The notes under the pieces: generated by a model | Database searches by the model: none | Told to the model about the DNA's origin: nothing | The model's input: only the letters and a program-made list of their open reading frames with translations | Part shown: positions 1 through 12,006 of the stretch, piece after piece | Numbering within the stretch: the stretch's first letter is position 1 | Layout: each line of letters opens with the position of its first letter | Source of the DNA: Archegozetes longisetosus | Lineage: Eukaryota; Arthropoda; Arachnida; Sarcoptiformes; Trhypochthoniidae | DNA length: 64,000 nucleotides | Assembly: GCA_018873245.2 (NCBI GenBank) | Contig: JAEMBT020000008.1 | Coordinates: 9,695,172 to 9,759,171 of the forward strand | Direction of reading: 5' to 3' | Program-made: the position numbers and the translations under genes

Positions 1-480
1 GAACGAATACGAGTTTTTAGCGTCACTGTATAACATTATGTGCCTCTTTATTTTCAAATATTAATCAAATAGCGTTTAAGCATCAAAAATTAAACTCTGG
101 TGGACTAAGATTATTATCAGATACAGAGTTTCTAAACACAGCAATTTTCTTGTTAAACTCTCTTGTTCATTGAATAATGTTATTTAATTGAAATCTTAAA
201 ATTATTAAATGAAACACTGAATTTTAAATAAGCTGACTATTTTATACTTTTCCAAAATACCAGGTATTTTGAAAACTCGCTATTTTGAACAAATTTTTTA
301 ACAGAAGCGGTTTCAAAATAACGAGATTCCATCGTGTTTAATTTTTGGTCAGGCTCTCAAATGCTTGCAAACTTTTCTAATTGACATCTCTGTTGAAAAT
401 TTTTGAGTAATACTTCTGTTAACATAATCGTTCACATAAATTGTAGTCAGCTTGATATTCTTCAAAAAAAAATTGATTAG
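1..480. other. AT-rich DNA, no gene seen
   Basis: No open reading frame, RNA gene or repeat boundary can be supported here. It lies just left of a decayed F-box/LRR gene and may be its eroded downstream flank. Confidence 0.4.
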
Positions 481-1640
481 TCTTAATATCGTTTAAGGAA
501 AGAGAAGTAAGACTTTCGATAGAATGGAAAGAGTGGTAAAACCTAAAAGCTAATTTGAGGCTTAATGCAAGAGCTATTAAAGCATGAATCGTTTTGTAGC
601 TAATATTTGATCTTTTCTCAAATCAATTCAATTGATGGACTTTTATTTATGAAGTGACAAATTGCTGAGCTGGTCATTAGTAATGACTCAGTTTCAAGAT
701 GTAATGTCGACTCGAACCCGATGCTTTTTAAATTCTTTAGTTTGACCAATGAGTGCAAACTGATATCGCTTATATTCCTATTAATGTAAACTCTCAAATG
801 TGTTAATTGTGGTCAATATAGATGAATACCTTTGAAAAACTAGTCAATCATTTCTTTAAATTTATGACGATCCTTTGAGTGATTTAACAGTAGTTGCGTC
901 AAAATGTTCCGACGTTCAAAATACAATGATGGTTAAAGATTAAATTTTAGTCACATACTCGATGGTCTGAAGAAGTTGATGAAAAAGTGCCGAATCGCGA
1001 GACCACACCACATATCTCAATATTAAATATTTCATTTGACTGTATTGACTTCCGAATAGCTTCAAATTGTCTACAAATATATTATCAAGTTTTGAGTTTA
1101 CGGTCATATTAAGACATTCCAAACTTTTTATGCTTGAAATCCCTAGCATTACATCTATTTTGAACTCAGTTTTCTTTCAAGCAAAAGCCTAAACGTTGAG
1201 TGAATTTGCATAGCTGTCCAAAAAGCTTTAACCATTTGTCGATCAGTTACATTAAAAATGTTTGTAATGTGAGTCAATTTATTCACTAATATTTGACTTG
1301 CATGAACCATATCATTAATTTTAACGTTAGATACATCTTCCGAACTAGAGCATAATCAAAATAATAACTTATAATCATCTCTCAACATACAATCACTTCT
1401 GAAGCGAACAATTGTTAACTCTGGTCCACATTTTATACCAAACTGTTTTACAACTTTACTAGTTGCTTCGAAACTGAAATTAGTCCTCTTCAAATGATTA
1501 CAATATTTAGTAATCAAATACGAAACCTGTTCTTTACTTTCTATTGATGTGATTTTTATTTAATTAATAAATTGAAATTTTTAAGAACATTATCAAACGC
1601 TTTTATATCTATTTTCTCATAGTTTGAATTAAGTTTTGTT
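480..1640 (-). pseudogene. Decayed F-box/LRR gene relic
   Basis: The minus strand keeps scattered similarity to the intact F-box/LRR genes of this window, in the same order. Examples are the C-terminal block corresponding to their segment around LRKPKISF (about 540-600) and the central block corresponding to their LITKYCNHLNKI segment (about 1480-1520). Stops and frameshifts break the frame throughout, and the N-terminal F-box part is missing beyond about 1640. The right end is duplicated at 8183-8350. I infer an old, dead member of the same family. Confidence 0.7.
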
Positions 1641-2809
1641 GACGTTATCGATGTTTATATTTCATGCTGTTTCGCCTCGAGCTCCATAACCAAAACGCAT
1701 AACTAGATGTTAAAAATGTTCATCTTGGGTTCTGAGATCATAATTGATTATTCTCAATGAAATTAGTCTTTATTTGATTACAATATTTTATTTAATTATA
1801 AAATATTAGAAAGAATTGAGTAAAAACGAATGAAAAGTAAAATAATGAATTAATTTGTAAAATAAGACAACGTGTTGGTTGTGCTTTTCTCTTTTCACAA
1901 TTTGTCTCAAATAACAATGATATAAACATAGAATTTTAACAGATTAAAACATTTTCACACAAAAAATCTGAAATAGAATATAATCTATATTTAACATAAA
2001 ATCATATGAAACAATGCAAACATTAAAGTATTACAGAAATTTCACATAAAATGTAAAACATCAAAGACTAAACTTAAATTTTTTAAAATAATGAAAAACT
2101 GATCAAAAACTCTAAAATAGATCGACTAACATTTTGATGAACGCATAATTTCCTTTAATTTAAAAATACTTTACTCAAAGTGTTTTTCATTGAAATAGAT
2201 TCAGAATTTGTGCAAAAATTTAATTTTGACCGGAGATCAAAATTTAGACAATCTGGGACAAAAATATTCTAGCAAATCCAACATTTATGCACAAAAATTT
2301 ATATTTTTTAAGATATAAAAATATAATATGCAATTAAACTTTATGAATAAACTAAATCTGATATATGATCAGTTATTAATTGATGAATATGAATCGAGAG
2401 GCTTAAGCACTCCGTAGAACTGGTGATTCGGGTTTTGAGAACAAGTCAGTCTAGTGTTAAGACATAAAACTGAATAACTTTAATAAAATGTGAAGGAAAG
2501 TGAAATATAATGAAATTAAAAGGTATAAAAGTGAAAGATGTCAAATGAAAATTCAATTTATTACTTAAACAAAATCAATTGAAGGTGTCACTACAAGTGT
2601 TTCTAGGGATAAGTGAAATTTCAAGAGATAGCGAAAACTAACATTTCATATCCTGAACTATAGGCAAAAGTTAAACCAAAAACGCACAAAGCAGGCCCCG
2701 ATGAAAAAATCAAACTTTAGATATAAAACGGCAAAAATCAGTACTTAATGGTGATTTCAACTTACGAGTCGTCAGTTAATCTCTATTTGAAGTAAAGTTT
2801 TTCTGATAT

Positions 2810-4417
2810 CTATCTACGAAGTAGTTTTGAGATGATTTTTTCAAAAATACCTATTATTGCACCTAGAAACAATAACAAAATAAATTCAAAAAGACTATTG
2901 AGTGAAACAACAATATAGAGAGCCATTTGATTCAACTCAATATTCATATTGTTCGGCAAACTTTTGTAAGTCTCTGGATCAATTACTTTAACGGAATAAT
3001 CAATATATGAATTGAAAGAGTGTCGAAAACTAATTTTAGGTTTTCTTAGTGCGAGTGCTATTAAGGCGTTGATTGTTGTGTAGCTTATGTTCGGTCCACT
3101 TTCAAAATTAATTGATTCAATCGATGAACTATTGTTTATTATATCACAAATTCCTGAGTCTGTCATTAATGGATACTCTCTTCTCTCAACAGAAAACGGT
3201 TGAAAACTCTCAAACTCGATTACTTTTAATTTTTGAAGTTTTGCCAATGAATGCATAGTATTATTACTTATGTTCTTATTAATACCAACTCTCAAATATG
3301 TTAATTGAGGCAGATACAAATCAATGTCTTTAAAAAAGTTATCATTCATTTTAGAGTATTTGATGTCCAAATGAGTTAAATTTTTACAGCCATTAAGTGA
3401 TTTAATGTTAAATTGCTCAAAATGATCTTCATCTGGTTCATAATAAGTGATGGTTAAGAATTTCATTTGAGTGAAACACTCAATGGTATCAAGAATCTTA
3501 AGAAAATTTGTTGAACTGATACCTGGATAAAGTGAGAAAAGTTTTAAACTTTTAATTTGATTGCACTTCTTAGCGATTGTTTTGATATTTTCTGCTAATA
3601 AACCATCAGTTTGTTCATCTGATGATAATATGAATTTGAGTTTTTTAAAATTGTTAAGAAGTGAAATTTGTTCGATTATTTCTATTCTATCGCGAACATC
3701 ACTTAAGTCAATTGATATGTATTTGAGTGAATCTTTACAGCCATTAAAAATTATATAAGTCGACTGTTTATCGAGAAATCGGAGACGACTGACAACTTTT
3801 GTTAGTTTAGGCACTAATAACTGATTCTCATCGATCAAATACTTCAGATTAATTCTATTTACTTCTTGCAGATTAGGACACAATCTCAACAACAACTTAT
3901 ACTTTTCAATAGGTATTGAGTTTTCTTCTTCGAAGTCAATACTTCTTAACTTTGGTCCACATTTAACACCAAATTGTTTCAAAACATTTTGACTGACATT
4001 CTCAAAATCAAACTTAATTTTGTTCAAATGATTGCAATATTTTGTAATTAATTGAAGGACTTGTTCATTACTTTTTGTTGAAATAATCGTTAATTCATTA
4101 ATAAATTTACATTTTTTGAGAACACTTTCAAAAGCTGTGATATTTATTTCTTCCTCATTCAAGTAGTTTTCGCAATATTTAACTAATTTATTCAAATTGT
4201 CCACTTCGTCAAATCCCTGATAACCCACTTTGATTGCATATTGTTTATTAAACATGAGTCTTCGAAACTGTTTGGAAACACACTCTAAACGTATTTTGTC
4301 CTCAAATGAGAGATAACTTAATAAAACTTCACACAAATCATCACAAATGCGAGCACTAAATGAATCACGATTTGAATGAATTCTTAATTCATTTAATTTT
4401 AACATTTTGTGCGACAT
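2810..4417 (-). CDS. F-box/LRR protein with hydrophobic C-terminal tail, copy 1
   Basis: An intact single-exon gene of 535 residues. Residues about 21-60 form an F-box (ICDDLCEVLLSYLSFEDKIR followed by LECVSKQF), which in this family binds Skp1 in SCF ubiquitin ligases. Residues about 75-480 contain degenerate leucine-rich repeats with recurring L-x-x-L and LTHLDIKYS-like segments, presumably for substrate binding. The last 40 residues hold a hydrophobic stretch (LFEFILLLFLGAIIGIF) followed by KIISKLLRR, as in tail-anchored membrane proteins. The start is the conserved MSHKMLKLNE. Close paralogues lie at 10282, 18644 and 31435. F-box/LRR identity is fairly secure; membrane anchoring and substrate are inference. 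Confidence 0.85.
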   Translation of the reverse strand: MSHKMLKLNELRIHSNRDSFSARICDDLCEVLLSYLSFEDKIRLECVSKQFRRLMFNKQYAIKVGYQGFDEVDNLNKLVKYCENYLNEEEINITAFESVLKKCKFINELTIISTKSNEQVLQLITKYCNHLNKIKFDFENVSQNVLKQFGVKCGPKLRSIDFEEENSIPIEKYKLLLRLCPNLQEVNRINLKYLIDENQLLVPKLTKVVSRLRFLDKQSTYIIFNGCKDSLKYISIDLSDVRDRIEIIEQISLLNNFKKLKFILSSDEQTDGLLAENIKTIAKKCNQIKSLKLFSLYPGISSTNFLKILDTIECFTQMKFLTITYYEPDEDHFEQFNIKSLNGCKNLTHLDIKYSKMNDNFFKDIDLYLPQLTYLRVGINKNISNNTMHSLAKLQKLKVIEFESFQPFSVERREYPLMTDSGICDIINNSSSIESINFESGPNISYTTINALIALALRKPKISFRHSFNSYIDYSVKVIDPETYKSLPNNMNIELNQMALYIVVSLNSLFEFILLLFLGAIIGIFEKIISKLLRR

Positions 4418-5211
4418 TATTAAAGAAAAGTTAATTTCGTTTAGAATTTGTCTGTACCTGAAGCAAGTAATAGCCTTTAGCCTTGAAAACTGTTTAATCT
4501 CTCATTGGGTTCCTATGACGAGTCGACTAATTTCTTTTAAGGAAATCAACTTTTTAACCAAACAACTTTTTAACCCATCAACTTTTTAATAAGCTTAGCG
4601 TTTATTTTATGTAAATATAGTCAAAACTGTGACATCACATTTTAGACATACTTTAATAGTTTTACGTTGCATTAAAATCGCCTCCTTACCCGACATCTTC
4701 CCTTTATGTTAAGCTGTTCATACTGCCTTTACTCCTAGTTACTTCTAGGCTAATGTTACTCTTTTAAAGACACTTCGTTACCCAAGTTTAAAAGTTTTCG
4801 ATTTGACAGATATATCCAAAGGTTCGCATGTTATTAGCCTTGTGTTACACTTTGGTTACTCTCAGCTTTCGACCCTTTATCCCTTTTAAGCTATTCCTAG
4901 ATAATATTCATTATAATTTTAAGAAGAAATAAAGATTTTCAACTTCGAGTTTGACTAGGTATTAATCAATTTTATGTTAAGTACTTTATAGAACCATTTA
5001 ATTCGACTCTAGTTCCATATTCAGCAAATCACAAACTTTAAATCAATTGTTTGAGGAGAATGCATATCACATATTTTCACGAGTCATATTTACTAAAAGT
5101 TGAATTATATAATAGAAACTTCTTTTAACTTCTTATGAACATCTCGATTAAGATTAATAAAACTATGAGAAAGTTTTAAATTTTAGACTGTCAATTTTGA
5201 TTGTTTTACAT

Positions 5212-5815
5212 GGGTGAATCCGGGCTAATGGGTCTAAAGGGGTTCTCGACCTCCCACCCTCAAGTGTGATATATCATTGGATTCAGTTCGTCAAGCTGAA
5301 CATTTTGATACTACACTTGACCAATTTTGATCCGAGCCTGACCACTTCTGGACAACTCCCGACGGGAGTGACCGACCCCGCCAAGTGATATATCATTGAA
5401 CTCAGGACATCGAACTGAATATTTTGATACCTCACTTAGTCAATTATCTCAAGTATTTCTCGAGATGTCCATCATTGTTTGGTTTAGTACCTCGTAATGG
5501 ATAAACCTGGATTCTCGAGTCGTAACCCAAACAAGCCTGATATAAACTAAGGGAGAATAAGTTAGGTCACTTCGCGACCTAACCTATTGTACCTTAGTTT
5601 GAATCAGGTTTGGCTTGGGTTACAATTTGGTAAAGCCAAGTTTACCCATTTTCGAGGGGGTTAGGTCTCGGTGGCCAGAAGTGGTTAGGTTCGCGTTGGA
5701 AGTAGTCAAGTGTGGTATCAAAATGTTCAGCTCGACGAACTGAATATAATGATGTATCGCGCTTGGAGGTAGGGGGTCGGGAACCCCCTTAGACCTATTA
5801 GCCCGAATTTACCCG
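5212..5815. mobile_element. 604-bp inverted-repeat element, 8-bp target duplication
   Basis: The element starts GGGTGAATCCGGGCTAATGG and ends in an imperfect reverse complement of this. It is flanked by TTTTACAT at 5204-5211 and 5816-5823. The paralogous site in copy B (near 14145-14160) lacks it, which confirms an insertion. It is more GC-rich than its surroundings, has internal palindromes and no transposase, so it is a non-autonomous DNA transposon. An 8-bp duplication fits hAT-like elements. A fragment of the same family lies at 28829-28924. Confidence 0.85.
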
Positions 5816-6836
5816 TTTTACATAATTTGACAAATTCAACAGAAAACATGTCAATTGCAAATATGGAATAATTATATTCAATCACAAAAGGGAGGATATA
5901 GTTAATGTACTGCATAAGAAAGTCAAAACCATCTACCATTTGGGGCAAGATGTGTTTATTACGGACTCATTAATTGGTCAGTTTCATTCAACTTTTAGAT
6001 ACAAGTCAACATTGAATTTAGCTATAATGAATAAAGCAGCTGAATTATGGCTCTATTAAAGTATCACCAAATTAAACACGATTTAGAGTAAGTTCAACTT
6101 TTTTAAATGAATAAGTTTCACCCCTAGGAGTCAGCTTTGCAAGATGAGATTCTAAATCAAATTAGTAAATATAAATGCTAAAAATCTTATTCAACTATTA
6201 TAAAAGTATAATTAAATATTTTTGATATATTTTTAATAAGTTAAAAGTTAAAATTTTAAAATTTCAAGATTGAGCTCAAATATTAATGGAAATCAATCAA
6301 GAAAATATAATATTTAACCAAATGGTTTTAGTCTGGTTATTTTCTATTGACTATTGGTATTTAAGCTTTTATCTAAATCTGTTGATTACTATCAAACTTG
6401 ATTTTACTTTGATAAGTATGAATGAACTCACAAATCCTAAGGTCTAGGGATGAGGAAATGAATTGTAAAATTGATTTTAACCTGTATCGGCTAAACTGAC
6501 TTCTGTGAACTGACACCAATCAGTTTTACCAAACATCTGAATTTGGGGTTTCAATCCAAAGGTTTCATTGTATATTCGCGATTAATAAATATTCCTAACT
6601 TTTTTCTTCTAACAACGATGTTAGAAAAAAATTAAAATATTGAGTAAAGTATACGAGTTTCTTACATTAAATTTTTTAAGGAATATACTTTATTCAAGTC
6701 TCGTGCACAAAATGCGATAGTTTTTTAAAATATGAAAATTAATATGTAATTAGATTTTATGAATAAATAAATCCAATATACATAACTTTCGGAAAGCTAT
6801 AATTTTGATTGATTGAATTTTTAACAATGTTTTTCT

Positions 6837-7164
6837 TAAATTTGATTTAATTTTTTTCACTTGCTGAATATTCAAATTTCCTTCAAATTATAGAAATTAC
6901 ATTTATTCTTCGTTAATTTGGTGAGAAAATTTTGATTATCAAGTCAAAGTTATAAAGATTTTGCGAGTCAACGTGGCAAGTGATTTGCAACAGAAATTAT
7001 GTTGACTCGCAAAATCTTTATAACTTTTGACTTGATAATCCGATTTTCAAAATTTTCTCACCAAATTAACGAAGAATAAATGTAATTTCTATAATTTGAA
7101 GGAAATTTGAATATTCAGCAAGATAAAAAAAGTTATAGTAGTTTGAAAAAATTAAATCAAATTT
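6837..7164. repeat. Foldback inverted repeat (~330 bp)
   Basis: Two arms of about 150 bp are near-perfect reverse complements around a short centre near 6975-7005. The arms share, among others, GAATATTCAGCAAG, the stretch around AATTAACGAAGAATAAATG and GACTCGCAAAATCTTTATAA. There is no coding capacity, and the whole could form a long hairpin. It is probably a MITE or foldback element; I could not find target duplications. Confidence 0.75.
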
Positions 7165-7631
7165 ACATTACACTTTAAGAAACTACATTTATTCTTGGTT
7201 AATTTGGTGTAAAAATTATTTAAATCGATCAAGCCAATCAAAAGTTATAGCGATTTTCCGACGGAACTTCTGGTTGTCCATAGGTGTATATATTGATAGG
7301 GTTTTCTCAAATTTAAGGGTCCTTCTTGATTAAAAATCATTGTGAATTCAGGTCACGTACACATTACTCTCTCACTTCATTTTATATGCATGCACTTGTG
7401 CCGACTCATTATCCATAGGAATCAATGAGTAAGATATTCAAACGTATTTTAAACGTTAAAATAACTTAGATTTAATTTGATTTTTGTACAAATTTGAAAA
7501 TTAATTATGGTTAAACGAATTGTCTGATTGATTTCGGACTTTTTTATTCTAATAATGGAAAAAATTATCTTTACAATGATATATCTTTTATATTGTTTCG
7601 AGAAATTTTTCATTCTTCTTTTAATGTTTGA

Positions 7632-7722
7632 ATGCATGATATTTTTAAGTCTAATCTTATTCAAATTATGAGTCATTCATATTTTTAAGTCTAAATTCAT
7701 TTAAATTATGAGTCATTCGCTT
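7632..7722. repeat. Two-copy tandem repeat, unit about 45 bp
   Basis: The phrase ATATTTTTAAGTCTAA followed by TTCAAATTATGAGTCATTC, or a near variant, occurs twice in direct succession. It is a local tandem duplication with no evident function. Confidence 0.7.
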
Positions 7723-7761
7723 CTTTTACATTAATATGTTTTCAATTTCGTTACTCATAAC

Positions 7762-7838
7762 AAGCCTCAATGGCTTAACGGTAAAAGTGTGGGTAATTGA
7801 ATCATTAGGCCAGTGGTTCGATTCCATATGAGACACCG
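7762..7838 (+). ncRNA. tRNA-like sequence (SINE head or tRNA relic)
   Basis: TGGCTTAACGG matches the RNA polymerase III A box and GGTTCGATTCC, about 36 bases later, matches the B box. An imperfect acceptor stem can be drawn between GCCTCA and TGAGAC, but the anticodon stem pairs poorly and the T stem has mismatches. That argues against a working tRNA. A tRNA-derived SINE or a tRNA pseudogene is more likely. The surrounding 6781-8182 interval, present only downstream of copy A, shows no protein gene. Confidence 0.4.
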
Positions 7839-8112
7839 TTTTTAATTGGGAGATCCTCTTCTCGTCTCTATACATAGTGTGAGCATGTAGAATACTAAAG
7901 TCGCTATAATAATATGTCACATATGATAATAGCTATGTTTATACTCTGACCACTCGTCTGAAAGTATAATTTAGTATTGTTTCGATATCTTTTGTTCAAA
8001 CAACTTCTTCGGCTTGCTCTTCTTCAGATATCATTACAAACTTTGTTATCGATAAAACGAGGACAACAATTATATTATTATTGACAGAAGAAAATCTTAA
8101 GCTTCAGCTTAA

Positions 8113-8168
8113 ATGTCGGTCTTCTAACCCTGTCGGTCTTTTGTCCTGTCGGTCTTTTGATTGTCGGT
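8113..8168. repeat. Short tandem repeat of TGTCGGTCTT units
   Basis: TGTCGGTCTT and close variants occur four times within about 55 bp. The reverse complement of the unit (AAGACCGACA) recurs at about 25417 next to another repeat, so this may be the edge of a dispersed element. Confidence 0.6.
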
Positions 8169-8182
8169 CTTTCGACCCAGAC

Positions 8183-8350
8183 CCGAAATTAATCCTCTTC
8201 AAATGATTACAATATTTAGTAATCAAATACAAAACCTGTTCTCTACTTTCTATTGATGTGATTTTTATTTAATTAATAAATTGACATCTTTAAGAACACT
8301 TTCAAACGCTTTTATATCTATTTTCTCATAGTTTGAATTAAGTTTTGTTG
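8183..8350 (-). pseudogene. Fragment of F-box/LRR relic
   Basis: This is a near copy of 1465-1640, the surviving right end of the decayed gene at 480-1640, carried along by the segmental duplication. It has no intact frame. Confidence 0.65.
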
Positions 8351-9653
8351 ACTTTATCGATGTTTATTTGTCATGCTGTTTCGTCTCGAGCTCCACAACC
8401 ATAACGCATAACTAGATGTTAAAAATGCTCATCTTGGGTTCTTAGACCAAAATTGATTATATTCTCAATGAAATTAGTCTTTATTTGATTAAAATATTTT
8501 ATTTAATTATAAAAATATGAGAAAGAATTGAGTAAAAACGAATGAAAATTAAAATAATGAATTAATTTGTAAAATAAGACAACGTGTTGATTGTGCTTTT
8601 TTCTTTCCACAATTTGTCTCAAATAACAATGATATAAACATAGAATTTTAACAGATTAAAACATTTTCACATAAAAAATCTATAAAATTCACAAACGCAT
8701 TTAATACTTTTCTAAATTCATTAAAAAGTTTAATAATGTGATTTTGACCACAAGGTCTCCACTCAAAGAGTCTTCAAACATGACATGAAATTATAACTAT
8801 ACAACAGATCTCTTGATCTGTAAAAGAAATTTGAAATGGAATATAATCTATGTTTAACGTAAAACCATATCAAATAATGTAAACGTTAAAGTATTATAGA
8901 AATTTTACATAAAATTTAAAACATCAAAGACTAAACTTTTCTAAAATAATGAAAAACTGATCAAAAGTCCTAAAATTAATGACTGCTTAACATTTTGATG
9001 AGCGCATAATTTCAACCAATATGCATATACTTTATTCAATGCCTTTTTCATTGAAATAGATTCAGAATTTAAGCAAAAATTTTATTTTGGCCAGAGGTCA
9101 AAATTTAGATTAACTGAAACAAAAAAATATTATAGGAAGAAAAAAATTAAAATTTTGTATAAGATCTACAAGGTTCTTACATTTAAAATTTTAAAAAACA
9201 CTTTCAAAGACTCATAAACAAAAATTTATATATATATATTTTTAAATACAAAAATATAATATGTAATTAGATTTTATGAATAAATCTAATATGTGATCAA
9301 TTATTAATTGATGAATATGAATCGAGAAGTTTAAGCACTCCATAGAACTGGTGATTCGGGTTTTGAAAACAAGTCAGTCAAGTGTTAAAACATAAAATTG
9401 AATAACTTTAAAAAAAGTGAAGGAAAGTTAAACTTAATGAAATTAAGATATATGAAAGTGAAAAATATCCAATGAAGATTCAATTTGACTGTTAGGCAAA
9501 ACCAACTGAAGGTGACGTTACAAGTGTTTCTGTGGTAAGTAAAATGTAATTTCAAGAGATACTAAAAATCAACGTTTCATTCCCTGAACTATAGGAAAAA
9601 GTTAAACCAAAAACGCACAAAGCAGACTCTGATGAAAAATCAACTTTTAGCTA

Positions 9654-10193
9654 CGAAGGTTACTCTAAAAGTTTGTAGCAGTACGCACACATTGGGAATA
9701 TTGAAAATTAATTAAAAATAAATACGAAATACTATTTCATATAAAAGTATTCAAAATTTCAATATTTTTTATCAAGAGATAAAAAATTTATAAGCATTTA
9801 AATGATTCAAGTCAGTGCTAGTGATCGGGCTAATTATGGATTTAAATCGCGAGCACATACCGGCAATAATTTTCTACAATTGGAAAAGGGGTCTAAGTCA
9901 TAAAGAATGTCATATCGAGATGTAAAACGTTTTGGGACAATTTGGCTATTTCTTGGGCTCAAAAAGTATTTGCGCGGGCGAAGATTCACTTCTGAGCAAG
10001 AGATCGATCAGACAGTCATGGCTTATTCTCAAGGTATTACTCGGGACGAATGGCTTATGGCTCTTAAAGAGTGGCAGATGCGTTTGATTAGGTGTGTTGA
10101 AGTCGGAAGAGGCTACTTTGAAAATTTATAAAAGCAAGAATTAAAAATATTCATCTGTAAGTTCAGTACTACAAACTTTTAGAGTAACCTTCG
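9654..10193 (+). mobile_element. Tc1/mariner deletion derivative
   Basis: The termini are exact inverted repeats starting CGAAGGTTACTCTAAAAG. TA flanks both ends (9652-9653 and 10194-10195), and copy A has the empty site ending in TATAAAACGG. Inside, a short frame at about 9837-9925 resembles a mariner transposase N-terminus (MDLNREHIPAIIFYNWKRGL). A frame at 9907-10131 resembles its C-terminus (GLKKYLRGRRF, then GYFENL). The catalytic centre is deleted, so the element cannot move by itself. Confidence 0.85.
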
Positions 10194-10281
10194 TATAAAA
10201 CGGCAAAAATCAGTACTTAATAGTGATATCTACATACGAGTCGTCAGCTAATCTTCGTTAGAAGTAAAGTTTTTCTGATAT

Positions 10282-11889
10282 CTATCTACGAAATAGTCTT
10301 GAAGTGATTTTCTTAAAAATATCTATTATACCGAGAAGCAATGGCAAAATAAATTCAAATAGAAAATTTGTCAATGAAACAACATTAAAGGAAACCACTT
10401 CATTCAACTCAAAATTCATATTCAGCAAACTTTTGTAAGTCTTTGGATAATTTGCTTTAACGGAAGAACCAATATATGAATTGAAAGAGTGTCGAAAAGA
10501 AATTTTAGGTTTTCTTAGTGCGAGTGCTATTAAGGCGTTGATTGTTTTGTAGCTTATGTTCGGTCCACTTTCAAAATTAATTGATTCAATCGATGAACTA
10601 TTGTTTATTATATCACAAATTCCTGAGTCTGTGATTAATGGATACTCTCTTCTCTCAATAGAAAACGGTTGAAAACTCTCAAACTCGATTACTTTTAATT
10701 TTTGAAGTTTTGCCAATGAATGCATAGTATTATTACTTATGTTCTTATTAATGCCAACTATCAAATATGTTAATTGAGGCAGATGCAAATCAATATCTTT
10801 AAAAAAGTTATCATTCATTTTAGAATATTTGATATCCAAATGAGTCAAATTTTTGCATCCATTAAGTGATTTAATGTTAAATTGTTCAAAATGATCTTCA
10901 TCTGGTTCATAATAAGTGATGGTTAAGAATTTCATTTGAGTGAAACACTCAATGGTATTGAAAATCTTAAGAAAATTTGTTGAACTGATACGTGGAAAAA
11001 GTGATAAAAGTTCTAAACTTTTAATATGATTACATTTGTTAGCGATTGTTTTGATATTTTCTGCTAATAAACCATCAGTTTGTTCATTTGATGATAATAT
11101 GAGTCCGAGTTTTTATAAATTACTAAGAAGTGAAATTTGTTCGATTATTTCTATTCTATCGCGAACACCACTTAAGTCAATTGATATGGATTTGAGTGAA
11201 TGTTTACAGCCATTAAAAAATATTTGAGTCAATTGTTTATTGAGAAATCGGAGACGACTGACAACTTTTGTTAGTTTAGGCACTAATAACTGGTTCTCAT
11301 CGATCAAAGACTTTAGATTAATTCTATTTACTTCTTGCAGATTAGGACACAATTTGAACAATAACTTATACTTTTCAATAGGTATCGAATTTTCTTGTCT
11401 GAAGTCAATACTTCTTAACTTTGGTCCACATTTAACACCAAATTGTTTCAAAACATTTTGACTGACATTCTCAAAATCAAACTTAATTTTGTTCAAATGA
11501 TTGCAATATTTTGTAATTAATTGCAGGACTTGTTCATTACTTTTTGTTGAAATAATCGTTAATTCATTAATAAATTTACATTTTTTGAGAACACTTTCAA
11601 AAGCTGTGATATTTATTTCTTCCTCATTTAAAGGGTTTTCGCAATTTTTAACTAATTTATTCAGATTGTCTACTCCGTCAAATCCCTGATAACCCACTTT
11701 GATTGCATATTGTTTATTAAACATGAGTCTTCGAAACTGTTTGGAAACACACTCTAAACGTATTTTGTCCTCAAATGAGAGATAACTCAATAAAACTTCA
11801 CACAAATCATCACAAATGCGAGCACTAAATGAATCACGATTTGAATGAATACTTAATTCATTTAATTTTAACATTTTGTGCGACATCAT
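10282..11889 (-). pseudogene. F-box/LRR protein, copy 2, with one nonsense codon
   Basis: The same architecture as the copy at 2810-4417, starting MMSHKMLKLNE, with F-box, LRR region and hydrophobic C-tail ending RLFRR. A single TAA at 11113-11115 (minus strand) replaces the CAA glutamine codon found in the copies at 18644 and 31435, where the context is NLQKLGLIL. Upstream and downstream of it the frame stays open and in phase for 536 codons. The truncated product would keep the F-box and half of the repeats but lose the tail. It is a very young pseudogene, a truncated gene or a sequence error. Confidence 0.8.
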
Positions 11890-12006
11890 TAGAGAAAAGT
11901 TAATTTCGTTTAGAATTTGTCTGTACCTGAAGCAAATAATTACTAGCCTTGAAAACTGTTTAATCTCTCACTGTGCTCTTATGACGAGTCGACTTTTCTT
12001 TTAAGG

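Larger units (their letters stand above)
1465..6780. repeat. Segmental duplication, copy A
   Basis: This interval matches 8183-15110 nearly base for base over long stretches: relic end, downstream flank, F-box/LRR gene and about 2.4 kb of upstream flank. The copies differ mainly by insertions. Copy A alone has the element at 5212-5815. Copy B alone has the elements at 9654-10193 and 12007-13510 and about 140 bp at 8683-8826. The non-genic parts 1650-2809, 4418-5203 and 5824-6780 show no other gene. The similarity stops near 6780. Confidence 0.85.

Noticed and set aside
3561..3758. Plus-strand frames inside the F-box/LRR genes (also at 11036, 11240, 18666, 19401, 31412, 32396)
   Set aside because: They recur at the same place in every paralogue because the minus-strand gene is conserved; they have no domain or start context of their own.
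7762..7838. Functional tRNA gene
   Set aside because: A and B boxes are good but the anticodon, acceptor and T stems have mismatches; kept only as a tRNA-like or SINE sequence.
8113..8168. CRISPR-like short repeats
   Set aside because: The repeats are contiguous without unique spacers and the DNA is eukaryotic.
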